From an uncultured Lentisphaerota bacterium (GTDB taxonomy: Bacteria; Verrucomicrobiota; Kiritimatiellia; CAIQIC01), in the NCBI GenBank assembly GCA_903912445.1, contig CAIWHP010000244.1, positions 38,024 through 102,023 on the forward strand: a stretch of 64,000 bases of DNA. Direction: 5' to 3'. Each line of letters opens with the position of its first letter. The first letter of the stretch is position 1. The position numbers were made by a program, and so were the translations under genes. Positions 42,401-51,227 of the stretch are shown here, piece by piece. The notes below the pieces were generated by a model. That model had not been told where the DNA came from. It searched no databases and saw only the letters and a program-made list of their open reading frames with translations.

Positions 42401-44224
42401 TTAGCGGACAAGCTTGACCGCTTCGATGCTGAGCGGTTGTCCGTTCTCGCGGGCGCCGGAGAACATCACGCCATCGAACGGACACGGCAGCGGCGGCGCG
42501 GTGACATTTTTGGTCGTCAGCTTGAACGCGCTCCACGAAAGATCGTGCTCGCTGGCGTCGGCCGGGTACTTGATTTCAGCGGTGTAGGCGCGCTCGTCGA
42601 GGCTGTTCGTGTCGCGCAACAGCGTGACCTTCAGGGTGCCCGCCGCGCCGTTGCCATTGACGCGCAGATGCAGGCCTTGGTGCTGCGCGGCGACGCCGCT
42701 GGCGAGGATGGCGCTGTTGCTGACGAGTGCGAAGTCCTTGCCGCCTTTGTCGGGGCCGAGCTTGAGTCCGGTCGGCGACACAAACTCGAACACCGTCTTC
42801 GGCAGCCAGCCCGCTGGCGTACGCCATGCCGCCGCGCCGCGCTCGACATCCCAGAGCTGTCCACCGCTCCACTGCGGACCGGCCGCAGTCAGCGGGTCAA
42901 GACCGTCGCGCACGAGCAGCACACTCGACACGACGAGGCCGCGCTCGTCGCCGAGATTGACGAAAGCTTGTGCGGCACACTTTCCGAAGTCTGCCGGCAC
43001 CTGTGCGCTCCATGTGTCGCCCGCATGCGTCGCGGGGAATTCAATCCAGTAGCGGCCGGGGCTGACCGCCTTGCCGGGGCTCCAGTTGAGCACGGCGCGC
43101 GTGAGCGCGCGCGGTCCGTTCGCTTTCCACGAATAGCGCAGGCCATCGTCGCTGACCTGCAAGGCGCTCACCTGTGGCAGGGCGGGTGCGCCGAGCAACA
43201 CGTGACGCATGAAGGCGGGTGCGGCCGTGTCCGGCACCTCGGGGCCGCCCGCACCGTGGTTGGAGTTCGGCCGCAGCACCCAGCCCTTCTCGCCGGGCAA
43301 CGCCTCAAGGTTTTTCGCCGCGCCGTTGAGCCAGAAAAACAGATCGTTCGCGGCGAGCTGGAAGAACACCGCCGCCTTCGTGCTCGGCGCATGCGCGAGC
43401 GGCTCGTAGTGCGCGAGCCAAAGGGCACGCTGCTCCGCCGGCTCCCAGCGCAGTTGTTGCGCCGACCGACCGGAGGTGACTCCTGCGCCACCCGCGCTGA
43501 CGCCCGTGGTCACGCACTTCACGCGCTCGTCCACGCCGGCAAGCAGCAGCGCAACCCAACCGCCGTAGCTGATGCCGACCGCGCCGATCCGGTTCTTGTC
43601 GGCCCACGGCTGCGTCTCGAGGAAGTCAATGGTCCGGCGCGCAGCGATGACGTTGTGCCACATCGGCCAGTTTTGCAGGTTGGGCACAAGATCGAATTTC
43701 CGGTCGCGCGACACGTTCTTCCACTGCGTGACCTTGCCCTTGGGCCCGGGCATGAACTGCCCGTTATAATCCATCGCCACACCCGCCATGCCCGGGTGCC
43801 GGCGTGCCGCCGCCAGCGCGAGCGCGCCGCTGGCGTGCCCGCCGCCGCCGTGGAAGATGAGCACGACCGGCACCGGCCCGCTGGTTTTCTCCGGCCGCGC
43901 GACGGCGCAGAAGATCCGGTTCGGTCCCGCGGGCGTGTGCTCGGAGCTGATGAACAATTCCTCGACCAGCAACTGCTCATCGCCCGCCGCCGGTTTGGTC
44001 GCGGTCGGCGCGGGTGCGGCCTTCTTGCCCGCGACCCAGCCATCGCCCGTGCTCATCCAGTCGCCCGCGCCCGCAACCACCAGCGGCGCCTTGCGCGGCG
44101 CGCCGAGCCTCTCGACCTCGAGCGGCTGCTGCCGCACTTCGGTCATATCCCAGAGATCGGCAGCGGCCAGCGCGACCGGAGCCACGAGCAACAAGGCACT
44201 CAGTATCATGGTGTTGGTTTTCAT
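42401..44224 (-). CDS. Secreted alpha/beta-hydrolase esterase with C-terminal beta domain
   Basis: A 607-aa protein, signal peptide M-K-T-N-T-M-I-L-S-A-L-L-L. The hydrolase core (about 90-340) has V-V-L-I-F-H-G-G-G-G-H, the nucleophile elbow G-I-S-Y-G-G (Ser near residue 219) and a histidine in N-S-N-H-G-A-G-G. This resembles acetyl-xylan esterase or dienelactone-hydrolase-like enzymes, so it may remove acyl groups from polysaccharide. A beta-rich C-terminal part (about 345-607) is unassigned. The start overlaps the stop of the upstream sulfatase by four bases (ATGA). Confidence 0.75.
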   Translation of the reverse strand: MKTNTMILSALLLVAPVALAAADLWDMTEVRQQPLEVERLGAPRKAPLVVAGAGDWMSTGDGWVAGKKAAPAPTATKPAAGDEQLLVEELFISSEHTPAGPNRIFCAVARPEKTSGPVPVVLIFHGGGGHASGALALAAARRHPGMAGVAMDYNGQFMPGPKGKVTQWKNVSRDRKFDLVPNLQNWPMWHNVIAARRTIDFLETQPWADKNRIGAVGISYGGWVALLLAGVDERVKCVTTGVSAGGAGVTSGRSAQQLRWEPAEQRALWLAHYEPLAHAPSTKAAVFFQLAANDLFFWLNGAAKNLEALPGEKGWVLRPNSNHGAGGPEVPDTAAPAFMRHVLLGAPALPQVSALQVSDDGLRYSWKANGPRALTRAVLNWSPGKAVSPGRYWIEFPATHAGDTWSAQVPADFGKCAAQAFVNLGDERGLVVSSVLLVRDGLDPLTAAGPQWSGGQLWDVERGAAAWRTPAGWLPKTVFEFVSPTGLKLGPDKGGKDFALVSNSAILASGVAAQHQGLHLRVNGNGAAGTLKVTLLRDTNSLDERAYTAEIKYPADASEHDLSWSAFKLTTKNVTAPPLPCPFDGVMFSGARENGQPLSIEAVKLVR

Positions 44225-46035
44225 TTAACCGGCAGCGGCTTGCTCTCGATGTGCAGCGGTGTTTTGGCAAATATCTCGCCGATGAAGGCGGCGAACTTCA
44301 CCGACTTGCCGGAAAGTTCCGCAGGCACGGCGAAGGTCACCTCGGCCTCGCCAGCGCCCTTGGCCTGCACCACTTTGCGCTCGATCCGTTTATGGTCGGC
44401 CGTGAGCAACGTGACGGTGAGCGCCTGCTCGCCATCCTTCTCGGCGAAGTGGTGCGGGATGTGCACGGTCACCGGCTCGGTGGCGACGATGGCTTCCGGC
44501 AAGTTGAAGGCGAGGAGCGGCTGCTTGCCGGTCTTGGTCACGGTCGGTTTGACCGCTTCCTTGGCGGCGGCTTTCTGGCCCTTTCCCTTTTTCGGAACGC
44601 GTACGTATTCCTGCGACAGCTTCTGCATGGCCGCGGAGAAAACGGCGCGCTGGTCACGCTGCGCGAACGCCTCGGCGAGCGGATCGCCGGTGCGCCGCAG
44701 CAGCGCGAGCAATTCCGCCCGTAACGTCGCGATCTCCGCCTGCCGCGCAGGATCGGCGATCAGGTTCCGGCGCTCAAAGCGGTCGTTGGTCATGTCATAG
44801 AATTCTTCCGGCACGCGGTATAGATAGAGTTCGGTGCGCGCCTTGATGTCGGCGTTGGTCGCGGCGGCGGCGAGCAGCGCCTTCCACGTGAGCCCGCCCA
44901 TGTTCTCGGAGTGATACTCCTTCTTGCCGTCGCTCCACGCGTTCCAGATGTAGGAGCGATCCTTCGTGCGGATGCAGCGTATCGGAAACCACTGGCCGGC
45001 GGAGTTGGAGTTATAGAAAGTGAAGACGCGGTCCCAGCCGGGCAGCTGGCCGCCTTTGAGCACCGGCGCGAACGAGCGGCCATCGAGATTCGGAAGCGCA
45101 GGCAAGCCTGCGGCATCGAGCAGCGTCGGCGTGAAGTCGAGCGTCGAGACGAGATGGCCGCGGTCCACGCCGCCGGGCTGGACGACGCCGGGCCAGCGCA
45201 CGATCAGCGCGCCGCGCGAGCTGTTCTCATAGTCGTTGGACTTCGCGAAGGGGAACGCCATGCCGTGATCGCCGCCATAAAACATGACGAGAGTATCGGC
45301 CTCCGCGCCGGCGTCCTTCAGCGCTTGCAGCACCGCCCCCACGCAATCGTCAAGCCGGCGGACGCTGGTGTAATAACAGGTCACCTCGCGGCGCACATCC
45401 GGCAGTTCCTCGAGAAAGCCGGGCAGTTGTGCGACCTCCTCGGGCTTGATCCACCGGCTTGGCGGCTCGCCGCCGGCGAGGTCCTTGACGCCGCCCGCGC
45501 CGATGAACGGGCGGTGCGGGTCGGTACAATTGACGTGATGGAAAAACGGCTTCTGTGCTGCGCGTGCCTGCGCCACGAACTTCCGCGTCGCCGCCGCGAG
45601 CTGCGAGGGCTGCCGGCTGATCTTCGTCTCCGTGAAGTCCACGCAGAAATGTTCCGCCGGCTGGTAGTGCGGGTTTTTGCCGATCATCGAGATCAGGTAG
45701 CCCGCGTCGTGCAGTTGCTGGTTCAACGTGCGGACCTCCGGCTTGAGCGGGAAGAAACCCATGGCGCCATTGCGGTGCGGGTAGAGGCCGCTGTGCATGA
45801 TCTCGCGCACCGGTTGGCAGACCGCGACGGTCGAGTAGGCGTAGTGGAAGCGCATGCCGTCGCCCGCGAGCCGGTCGAGGTTTGGCGTGAGGTCCTTGAC
45901 CGGTCCGCCGTAGACATCGGACGAGTCGAAGTTCATGTCGTCGGCGGTGATCAGCACGATGTTGAGCCGCGGCGCGGCGGCACAAACACACGCGCCAAAG
46001 AACACAGATACGAGTATGCGCAGAATACTTTTCAC
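44221..46035 (-). CDS. Sulfatase family protein with variant maturation motif CQPVR
   Basis: A 604-aa exported sulfatase-family protein. It has I-T-A-D-D-M-N near residue 30, then V-C-Q-P-V-R-E-I-M-H-S-G with Cys 73. The position after Pro is Val rather than Ser/Thr/Ala, still within the loose C-x-P-x-R rule. The second metal site reads M-F-Y-G-G-D-H-G-M-A-F instead of S-D-N-G. After residue about 470 a Lys/Ala-rich linker leads to a C-terminal beta domain of about 110 residues. The start is a GTG that overlaps the upstream sulfatase stop (GTGA). It is likely active, perhaps on N- or O-sulfated sugars; this is inference. Confidence 0.85.
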   Translation of the reverse strand: MKSILRILVSVFFGACVCAAAPRLNIVLITADDMNFDSSDVYGGPVKDLTPNLDRLAGDGMRFHYAYSTVAVCQPVREIMHSGLYPHRNGAMGFFPLKPEVRTLNQQLHDAGYLISMIGKNPHYQPAEHFCVDFTETKISRQPSQLAAATRKFVAQARAAQKPFFHHVNCTDPHRPFIGAGGVKDLAGGEPPSRWIKPEEVAQLPGFLEELPDVRREVTCYYTSVRRLDDCVGAVLQALKDAGAEADTLVMFYGGDHGMAFPFAKSNDYENSSRGALIVRWPGVVQPGGVDRGHLVSTLDFTPTLLDAAGLPALPNLDGRSFAPVLKGGQLPGWDRVFTFYNSNSAGQWFPIRCIRTKDRSYIWNAWSDGKKEYHSENMGGLTWKALLAAAATNADIKARTELYLYRVPEEFYDMTNDRFERRNLIADPARQAEIATLRAELLALLRRTGDPLAEAFAQRDQRAVFSAAMQKLSQEYVRVPKKGKGQKAAAKEAVKPTVTKTGKQPLLAFNLPEAIVATEPVTVHIPHHFAEKDGEQALTVTLLTADHKRIERKVVQAKGAGEAEVTFAVPAELSGKSVKFAAFIGEIFAKTPLHIESKPLPVK

Positions 46036-47450
46036 GGCTCCTCGTTTTTCTTGTCCTTGGTTTTTGCGCCTTCCGGCGGCGGGGCGAAGGAACGACCGCT
46101 GACGAGAATCTGTTCCCAGCGCGCGCGGCAGTCGCGCTCCATGCGCGCGGCGCTGTCGGGGAATTTCGTCTGCACATCAGTGGTCTCGCCGGGGTCGGCG
46201 TCGAGATCGAAGAGCGCGCGCTTCCCGCCGGGGAGCGCGTGGAATTTGAAGCGCGGCCCGCGCAGCGTCAGGTGATGATCCTCGTACTTGCGCTGGCGCA
46301 CGTCGGCGATGTTGTCGCGCGGCGAGCCGGGGCCGGAAATCGCCATGCGGAAAACCTCCGGCCGCTCGCAGACCGCCACCGCATTTTCCAGCGATGGGCG
46401 CAGGCTGACGCCCGTGAACGGCTGGTGCGGCACAAGGCCCGGCTTGACGCCCGCGAGATCGAGCACGGTCGGCAGGATATCCTCCGCGCAGCCGAACTGC
46501 GGGCGCGCACCGGGCGCGATGTGGCCGGGCCAGCGCACGAGCAGCGGCACGCGGTCGCCGTTTTCCCAGACCAGCGCCTTATGGCCGCGCAGCTTCGCGA
46601 CGTTACGCTTCTGCCAGTCGGCGTCTTTCGACAGCGCATCCTCAGCCTTGAGCTTCTTCACCTCCGGGCTGGTCGGGCCGTTGTCGCTGATGAAAACGAT
46701 GATCGTGCGCCGGTCCTGCCCGGTTTCCTTCAAGCCGGCCAGCAGGCGGCCGATGCACTCGTCGAGGTGCGCGATGCTGCCATAGCACGCGGCGAGATTC
46801 TTCGAGCAGCCTTGCGCGAGGAACGGCGCGCTGTATTTCTCGTCACAGATCCACGGCATGTGCGGGATGATGTAGGCGAGCGAGATGAACCATGGCTGGT
46901 CGCCGTGCTCGCGGATGAACTGCAGCGTGTACTCGGTCCAGAGGTCGGCGGTCCAGCCCTGGCCGCGCGCGCTGTTGCTCGGCTTCCACATCATCGGGTC
47001 GCGGTGCTCGTAGCCGCCGCCGCCGAGATAATCGTCCCAGCCGAAGTCGGTGGGATTGCCCTTGCCCATCTTCGCGCAGTCGAGCTTGCCGACGTGCAGC
47101 GTGCGATAGCCGGCGGCCTTGAAGAACGCGGGGATGCGCGCCTCGTCGGGCCGCAGGTTCGCGCGGTTCGGTACGCCCCAGACGCCGGTCAACAGATGGT
47201 CGCGCCCGGTGAACACTGCCGCGCGCGTCGGCGAGCACGCGGCCGCGACGGTGAAGTTGCGGTAGACAGCCGACTCGTCCGCGAGCCGGTCAAGCTGCGG
47301 CGTACGCACCAGCTTGTTGCCATTGAACCCGAAATCGCCAAAGCCCTGGTCGTCGCTGATGAGCAGCAGGACGTTGGGCGGCGCGGCATGAGCCCCCCAG
47401 CCCAGACAGCAGACCGCCAGCAGCAGCGCACGCAAGATGCTTTCTTTCAT
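46032..47450 (-). CDS. Secreted sulfatase, Cys-type (CSPTR)
   Basis: A 472-aa exported sulfatase, first of a three-gene coupled run (this gene, the CQPVR sulfatase, the esterase). The signal peptide is M-K-E-S-I-L-R-A-L-L-L. Key sites are L-I-S-D-D-Q-G-F-G-D, A-C-S-P-T-R-A-A-V-F-T-G-R with Cys 72, L-H-V-G-K-L-D in place of the usual G-K-W-H, and I-V-F-I-S-D-N-G-P-T-S. The Trp-His of the G-K-W-H block is replaced by Leu-Asp, so substrate binding may differ. The ATG at 47450 was chosen for the signal peptide. Confidence 0.9.
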   Translation of the reverse strand: MKESILRALLLAVCCLGWGAHAAPPNVLLLISDDQGFGDFGFNGNKLVRTPQLDRLADESAVYRNFTVAAACSPTRAAVFTGRDHLLTGVWGVPNRANLRPDEARIPAFFKAAGYRTLHVGKLDCAKMGKGNPTDFGWDDYLGGGGYEHRDPMMWKPSNSARGQGWTADLWTEYTLQFIREHGDQPWFISLAYIIPHMPWICDEKYSAPFLAQGCSKNLAACYGSIAHLDECIGRLLAGLKETGQDRRTIIVFISDNGPTSPEVKKLKAEDALSKDADWQKRNVAKLRGHKALVWENGDRVPLLVRWPGHIAPGARPQFGCAEDILPTVLDLAGVKPGLVPHQPFTGVSLRPSLENAVAVCERPEVFRMAISGPGSPRDNIADVRQRKYEDHHLTLRGPRFKFHALPGGKRALFDLDADPGETTDVQTKFPDSAARMERDCRARWEQILVSGRSFAPPPEGAKTKDKKNEEP

Positions 47451-47490
47451 ATGTGACCTTCTCCCCTCTAACGGCCAGCCTGCCGCGATA

Positions 47491-47499
47491 TTTTCCAAG
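47491..47499. promoter_or_regulatory. Half palindrome upstream of the three-gene sulfatase-esterase run
   Basis: TTTTCCAAG lies 40 bp before the start at 47450; the right arm is decayed. A poor second copy (TTCCCCAAACCTCG, centre about 47530) follows at roughly the usual phase. Confidence 0.35.
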
Positions 47500-47570
47500 G
47501 AAGGGATACACCCGCCCTGTTTCCCCAAACCTCGTCCAAGCCATGGTACCGGCCGGTGGCTTCATCCGGT

Positions 47571-48824
47571 TCAGGGGATCAACTCGCCGGCGAGCAGGAT
47601 ACCGCCGAGATAGAGGCGGTTCTCCGTGAACGCCTCGGGCTTGTCCATTGTCTTGTGCTGCTTCTTCAGGATGCCGGCCTTGTCCGGCGGCTCGGCCAGC
47701 AGTTCGAGACGGACACGGTGCTCGCCCTCCTGCAGGTCGCCGGGATAGAACCACGGCTGGACGCGCCACGTGTTGGCCTTGGCATAGTGATCGAACAGCG
47801 TGCCGTTCACCGGTGCGCCGTCGTCCACGGTCACGCGAAACTGGCCGGCATCGGGGCCGCGCAGCCCGACGAGGCCGCAGCACGTCCCGCGGAACTTGAA
47901 CGTGAGCGACTGGCCGGGCTGCTCGGCCTTCCAGAGCGACGGCAGATATTTTTTCTCCACGGCCGCGGCCCACGCGTCGCTTGGCGATGGCGCCAGCTTC
48001 CAGCCGTCGCTCTTCTGGATTTGCTCCAGCGGAACGAGCGCGGCACGGCCCCAGCTTGCGGCGTCCAGCGGCTCCGGCAGCGCGTGCGGTCCCGGCTGGC
48101 TGGCCTGCTTCAGCGCGGGCACCGCGCGGATGAGGGCGTCGAGGTAGAGTTTGTGGCCGGTCTCGATGAACGGATGGACGCCATCGGCGCTGAACACGGT
48201 TTTGTTTGCCTGATGCGCGGTGGGCGCCTGGAAAACCAGCTGGCCCGCCTTCACCTGCCGCGCCACCTCGACGCCGAAGTTGAGCGACGGTACCTGGTAG
48301 CGCTCCGCGACGCGTTCCATCTGGACCTGCAGCGCCGGGAGTTTGTCCGCCTGAAACGCAGGCAGCATCCCGGAATTGATCGTGTAGACGAAGCAGATGT
48401 CGGTGGCCGGATTCGCGCGCCACGCCTGACGGATGATGCCCTCCATCGTCTGGATAGGCCGCCGGTTGTTGCCCGCGCCGTTGACGGCAAACTCCACAAA
48501 GAGCAGATCCGGTTTGAACTGCAGCACGTCGTGCGTCAGCCGGCAGGCGCCGAGTTCCGCGCCCGTGCCACAGATCGTCGCGCGAATTTCCTGCACCTGC
48601 GCCTGCGGATACTGGGCCGCCAGCCACTGGCGCGACAGGACCCGCCAGCCTTCCGCGTCGGTGATGCTCCCGCCCAGGTAGGCGACGCGGACGGCGCCGC
48701 CGGCCTGCAGTTTGGCGAAGACATTCGGCAGTCCACTGCGGGCCTGCAGTTCTGCCAGCGGCCCTGCCTGCACCGACAGCACAACCGCCAACGCACCCCA
48801 GCACGACGCAAATAAGCTCTTCAT
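47571..48824 (-). CDS. Secreted SGNH/GDSL-type hydrolase with C-terminal beta domain
   Basis: A 417-aa protein with a signal peptide (M-K-S-L-F-A-S-C-W-G-A-L-A-V-V-L). Block I is Y-L-G-G-S-I-T (Ser near residue 55), the Gly is in C-G-T-G-A-E-L-G, block III is F-A-V-N-G-A-G-N, and block V is S-A-D-G-V-H-P with the Asp and His. The catalytic domain ends near residue 240. A second domain of about 170 residues (L-T-F-K-F-R-G-T-C-C-G, then F-R-V-T-V-D-D-G) resembles a beta-sandwich accessory domain. It is probably a carbohydrate esterase. The ATG at 48824 follows GGAGCGG. Confidence 0.8.
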   Translation of the reverse strand: MKSLFASCWGALAVVLSVQAGPLAELQARSGLPNVFAKLQAGGAVRVAYLGGSITDAEGWRVLSRQWLAAQYPQAQVQEIRATICGTGAELGACRLTHDVLQFKPDLLFVEFAVNGAGNNRRPIQTMEGIIRQAWRANPATDICFVYTINSGMLPAFQADKLPALQVQMERVAERYQVPSLNFGVEVARQVKAGQLVFQAPTAHQANKTVFSADGVHPFIETGHKLYLDALIRAVPALKQASQPGPHALPEPLDAASWGRAALVPLEQIQKSDGWKLAPSPSDAWAAAVEKKYLPSLWKAEQPGQSLTFKFRGTCCGLVGLRGPDAGQFRVTVDDGAPVNGTLFDHYAKANTWRVQPWFYPGDLQEGEHRVRLELLAEPPDKAGILKKQHKTMDKPEAFTENRLYLGGILLAGELIP

Positions 48825-48873
48825 GTTCCGCTCCATGTTCAGCATTCAACGGCAAAGTTGGCCAAATCTTGTT

Positions 48874-49665
48874 TCAGGGTTTGGCGCGAGCCTTCACAAA
48901 GCTCACCAACTCTGCGCACTGAAAGAAGCCGGTCCACATGTTGTGCCCCTGCCCTACAGGGACGATCAGCTTCAGCGTGCCGCCGAGCGCCGTATAACGC
49001 TCCTTCAACAGTCCGGAGTTGAGCGCCAGCGGCACGAGCTTGTCGCTGTCGCCATGAATCGCAAACAAGGGCACGCCAGCCTTGGCCAGCGTCGCGAGGC
49101 GATCCACCGGATTGAATTCGGCCAGCCGCGCCTGCAATTCGTCCGGCTTCAGCTCATAGGCGGGCGCCGCCTTCGCGATGCCGGGGTAGCTCGCGAGGTT
49201 ACACACCGGATAGATACCGGCGAACCCCGCAACCTTGTCGGGATGGTTCTCCGCCCACGACAGCAACTGCAACCCGCCGCGACTACGCCCAAGCAGCACC
49301 GGTTTGCGCGAGTAGCCACGCGCGACCAACTCCGCGTGAAGTGCGGTGAAAAGTTTCCGGCCCGCGGGGCTGCCATAGGATTCGCCCGCATCAATGCCGG
49401 CGACGGCGATGCCTGCATCGCGGAATTTCTCGAACATCCACTTCTCCATCGCGCCCGGATAAACCGGCAGCGTCGGCGCATACCACACCCACGGCTTCGC
49501 CGCGCCGTCCGCCTTCGCGGGGATTAAAAACGCCGTGTGCCCGGCGACGGAAAATACTGCGCCCGGCAGCGGCAGGTTCTTTTTCGGGGCGTTGGTTTCC
49601 GTGGCACAGAGCGCGGCCAACGGTGCCAATAGCAGGACAGCAGCGGTCATGACGGTGTGTTTCAT
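48874..49665 (-). CDS. Secreted alpha/beta hydrolase, prolyl-oligopeptidase/esterase-like
   Basis: A 263-aa enzyme with a signal peptide (M-K-H-T-V-M-T-A-A-V-L-L-L-A-P). The full triad is visible: Ser in L-L-G-R-S-R-G-G (residue about 132), Asp in I-H-G-D-S-D-K-L-V-P, and His in V-G-Q-G-H-N-M-W. Such proteins are usually acyl or feruloyl esterases; here it may deacylate the polysaccharide. The start could also be ATG 49671, which would overlap the TAA of the GH16 gene; both give a good signal peptide. Neighbours are the SGNH gene downstream and GH16 upstream. Confidence 0.78.
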   Translation of the reverse strand: MKHTVMTAAVLLLAPLAALCATETNAPKKNLPLPGAVFSVAGHTAFLIPAKADGAAKPWVWYAPTLPVYPGAMEKWMFEKFRDAGIAVAGIDAGESYGSPAGRKLFTALHAELVARGYSRKPVLLGRSRGGLQLLSWAENHPDKVAGFAGIYPVCNLASYPGIAKAAPAYELKPDELQARLAEFNPVDRLATLAKAGVPLFAIHGDSDKLVPLALNSGLLKERYTALGGTLKLIVPVGQGHNMWTGFFQCAELVSFVKARAKP

Positions 49666-49670
49666 AGTCA

Positions 49671-51191
49671 TTATCTGGTTGGAGAGGTTGGTGCTTTCAG
49701 CGGGCTCCACGTTTGCGCCTCCACTTGTTTCTCGTCGATGGCGCCTTCCCAGCCGGGCTGTTTCCAAGCGCGGATATAATCTATGTGGAAGGTCGAGGGC
49801 AGGTCTTCGTCCTTGGGCAGGCCGAACCAATCGGGCATGGTTTCGGAATCGAAGATCAGGCGCATGGGCTGATGCCAGTGCGTGTTCGGGAGCGACCGTA
49901 CCGCCACGCCATCCACATAATAAACCAACTGCTGCGGCGACCACTCCAGCCCATAGACGTGAAAGTCGTCGGCGAAACGCCACGGCGCCTGCCATACACC
50001 GCCGGAATTCCAGTGGCCGTCTTTGCCGTCGTAGCGGAAGACGTGCGCATTCATGTTGTAGGCGCATTCACGGCCGGCAGCCTTCGCGCCGATCTCGAAC
50101 ACGTCAATCTCGATTTGCCAGGTTTTTGCGCTCCCGGCAAACCAGAAAGAACTGGACCCGGCGGAGTTCATCGGGCGCGCCCGGATTTCAAAATAGCCGT
50201 AGCGCGTGTACCGGATCGTTTCCAAAATGGCGGAGGTGTAGTCGTGATATTTGGGGTCCTTCTTCATCGCCGGCACGGTTTCCTTGCGCATGGTCAGCAC
50301 GAGGCAACCCTTGTCGAGCGTCACGTTCGAGGCGCAGAACAGTCCCGGCGGGCGTCCTTTCCACGAGCGTAGCGGCTCCCACTTCTGTGTGTCCAACGCC
50401 GTGCCGTTGAACTCGTCGCTGAACGCTTCGAAGCGCGTCCAGCCGCCGCGATTCTGCTGATCGGAAAGTGGCAGACCGGGGTTGCTCATCGGCGGCGTTG
50501 GCCCGAGTGGGCCGACGCGCGTCCAGCCGGCATCATTGCGATCCACCTCGGCGCCCCACTTGGCGGCGAGATAGTCGAGCACATCGCGCAGCGCGCCTTC
50601 GCTGACGAACCCGCGGTCGTAGATCAGCACCTCGGCGATGTCTCCGTGAAAACCTTGCTTCGGCGGACGCGAGCCGCCCACGGCGCCGATGCCGACCGGG
50701 CCGGACGCGATGGCGTCCTTGGACATGACTTTCACGCTGGGAGGATACGCGTCGGACTTGGCCTCGCCGGAAAGACAAAAATTCGGCGGCTTGTTATCCG
50801 CGACATCACCCGAGCGGATGGAGATCAGTCGCTGCCAGCCGGCCCCGCCCGCCTGCGCTTCCGCGCGACGCGAGACGATGAACGCCGTAACAGGCCCGGT
50901 TTTCCCGGCGATGGCGGCGACGTTGAATCCGTCGCGACCGGAGAAACGAATGGCAGCCCGGCCGTTGAAATCGGTAGGCAGTAGCTGGGGCTGCCCCGCC
51001 GCGACAGCGTCGTTACCCGCGCCGGATTTGTCGCGCCACCGCGTGATGCTGTTGCCTTGCACTTCGAGCGTGCTGGTGTCGCTGGCGTCCAACCATAGCC
51101 GCAGCCCGTCGCGCGACGGGCCATCGGCCAGCGCAGCCGCGCATAGCCACGGCGTCAGCAGCAGCGCGATGCAGAGCGCGATAGTTCTCAT
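49671..51191 (-). CDS. GH16 enzyme (agarase/porphyranase-like group) with N-terminal LamG-like domain
   Basis: A 506-aa secreted enzyme. Residues about 25-225 form a LamG/concanavalin-like domain (G-L-R-L-W-L-D-A-S-D, A-E-V-L-I-Y-D-R). The GH16 domain follows, with F-S-D-E-F-N-G-T-A-L-D, N-V-T-L-D-K-G-C-L-V-L, Y-G-Y-F-E-I-R-A-R-P and the catalytic E-I-D-V-F-E (nucleophile Glu about 361, acid/base Glu about 366). The S-A-I-L-E-T plus Y-G-Y-F-E layout is like marine galactanases, and with sulfatases nearby a sulfated galactan is plausible. That substrate is inference. The gene lies 36 bp after the GH28-like gene. Confidence 0.86.
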   Translation of the reverse strand: MRTIALCIALLLTPWLCAAALADGPSRDGLRLWLDASDTSTLEVQGNSITRWRDKSGAGNDAVAAGQPQLLPTDFNGRAAIRFSGRDGFNVAAIAGKTGPVTAFIVSRRAEAQAGGAGWQRLISIRSGDVADNKPPNFCLSGEAKSDAYPPSVKVMSKDAIASGPVGIGAVGGSRPPKQGFHGDIAEVLIYDRGFVSEGALRDVLDYLAAKWGAEVDRNDAGWTRVGPLGPTPPMSNPGLPLSDQQNRGGWTRFEAFSDEFNGTALDTQKWEPLRSWKGRPPGLFCASNVTLDKGCLVLTMRKETVPAMKKDPKYHDYTSAILETIRYTRYGYFEIRARPMNSAGSSSFWFAGSAKTWQIEIDVFEIGAKAAGRECAYNMNAHVFRYDGKDGHWNSGGVWQAPWRFADDFHVYGLEWSPQQLVYYVDGVAVRSLPNTHWHQPMRLIFDSETMPDWFGLPKDEDLPSTFHIDYIRAWKQPGWEGAIDEKQVEAQTWSPLKAPTSPTR

Positions 51192-51227
51192 AAAGGCTTT
51201 CTTTTCATCGAACGGATGGGCATCCCT

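Noticed and set aside
40298-44800. 1500-codon open frame on the plus strand
   Set aside because: It lies antisense to a sulfatase, an esterase and part of another sulfatase, all with full catalytic motifs. Its translation has no recognisable domain or ribosome binding site.
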